Source of the DNA: Photorhabdus khanii NC19
GTDB taxonomy: Bacteria; Pseudomonadota; Gammaproteobacteria; Enterobacterales; Enterobacteriaceae
Length of the DNA stretch: 64,000 bases
Direction of reading: 5' to 3'
Assembly (NCBI RefSeq): GCF_000517265.1
Contig: NZ_AYSJ01000004.1
Span: 1 to 64,000, forward strand
Part shown: positions 63,654 through 64,000 of the stretch, piece after piece
How the letters are laid out: every line of letters starts with the position of its first letter
Numbering within the stretch: the stretch's first letter is position 1
Program-made: the position numbers and the translations under genes
Notes under the pieces: generated by a model
What the model saw: the letters and a program-made list of their open reading frames with translations, nothing else
Told to the model about the DNA's origin: nothing
The model's database searches: none

Positions 63654-64000
63654 TTGCAACGCGGATCTACAGGTCACTATGTCCCAAGTATTGCTGGCGG
63701 TGTCGCCTGCCAGGCTTTTGTGCCTCATCCCCTACCACCGATACCGCCACTTGATATTAATAGCAAATTGCAACGACGGATCAATGAGGCCATGTTAGCA
63801 CTGGGTCGATTAGATGCGATCAGTACGTTTTTACCAGACGAGCATCTGTTTCTTTACAGTTACGTCCGTAAAGAAGCCGTTATGTCCTCTCAAATTGAAG
63901 GTACTCAATCGTCCCTCAGCGATATAATGTTGTTTGAAATGGAAGGGATGCCTGGTGTGCCAATGGATGATGTACAAGAGGTATCTTGTTACGTTAATGC
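63654..64000 (+). CDS. Fic-family protein, N-terminal part (runs off the window)
   Basis: Fic enzymes transfer AMP or other groups to proteins. The visible 116 residues are the Fic N-terminal domain: HYVPSIAGGVACQAFVPHPLPPIPPLD, then SYVRKEAVMSSQIEGTQSSLSDIMLFE. SSQIEG at 78-83 fits the inhibitory-helix motif (S/T)xxxE(G/N), which blocks the ATP site and places it in the class with the inhibitor at the N terminus of the same chain. It starts with TTG, with AAGGAG nine bases upstream. The catalytic HPFxxGNG motif would lie beyond the window. Product reaction unknown. Confidence 0.8.
   Translation, partial: MQRGSTGHYVPSIAGGVACQAFVPHPLPPIPPLDINSKLQRRINEAMLALGRLDAISTFLPDEHLFLYSYVRKEAVMSSQIEGTQSSLSDIMLFEMEGMPGVPMDDVQEVSCYVN

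Overview
The window looks like a chromosome segment of an enterobacterium of the family Morganellaceae, most probably a Photorhabdus. Nearly all genes have close Escherichia coli counterparts in E. coli-like order. The prtA-inh-prtB-prtC-prtD cluster (secreted serralysin, its periplasmic inhibitor and a dedicated type I exporter), in the place where E. coli carries other genes, is the arrangement described for Photorhabdus. The species call is inference; gene calls rest on protein motifs and remembered E. coli homologues, and no search was run.

Bases 1-36,300 are a conserved housekeeping block: gmhB; the MetJ-regulated methionine importer metNIQ; rcsF-trmO; proS; nlpE; rof; tilS; then a long minus-strand series accA-dnaE-rnhB-lpxB-lpxA-fabZ-lpxD-skp-bamA-rseP-cdsA-uppS (fatty acid, lipid A, outer-membrane assembly and phospholipid/undecaprenyl synthesis plus replication), dxr, frr, pyrH, tsf, rpsB, and on the plus strand map-glnD-dapD-yaeH. 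The rpsB/map gap is interrupted by an IS605-type element (about 29,278-31,071) with divergent tnpA and an apparently intact tnpB. Several genes start downstream of the longest open frame (gmhB, nlpE, dnaE, skp, bamA, frr, pyrH, dapD, truC, queF, prtA, mltA); I give the start supported by a ribosome binding site and/or family length.

Bases 36,340-44,090 correspond to the E. coli yqcA-truC-yqcC-csrB-syd-queF-ppnN-xni neighbourhood. It carries the CsrB regulatory RNA with a UvrY-type box, and an insertion between yqcA and truC that contains a broken membrane-protein gene and has left a second, decayed copy of the truC 3' end beside yqcA. Bases 44,080-50,551 are the prt cluster, followed by about 1.2 kb of very AT-rich DNA.

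Bases 51,800-62,480 are conserved again: rlmM-ygdD, gcvA with the divergent GcvB small RNA, csdA-csdE, tcdA, mltA, three initiator tRNA genes, a small toxin-antitoxin pair (toxin lacking its N terminus), amiC, and argA behind tandem ARG boxes. The last 1.5 kb is accessory and decayed: a gene fragment, a phd/parE pair whose toxin has an in-frame stop, near-identical direct repeats around it, the 3' end of a group II intron, and the start of a fic-family gene behind a palindromic repeat array that runs off the window.
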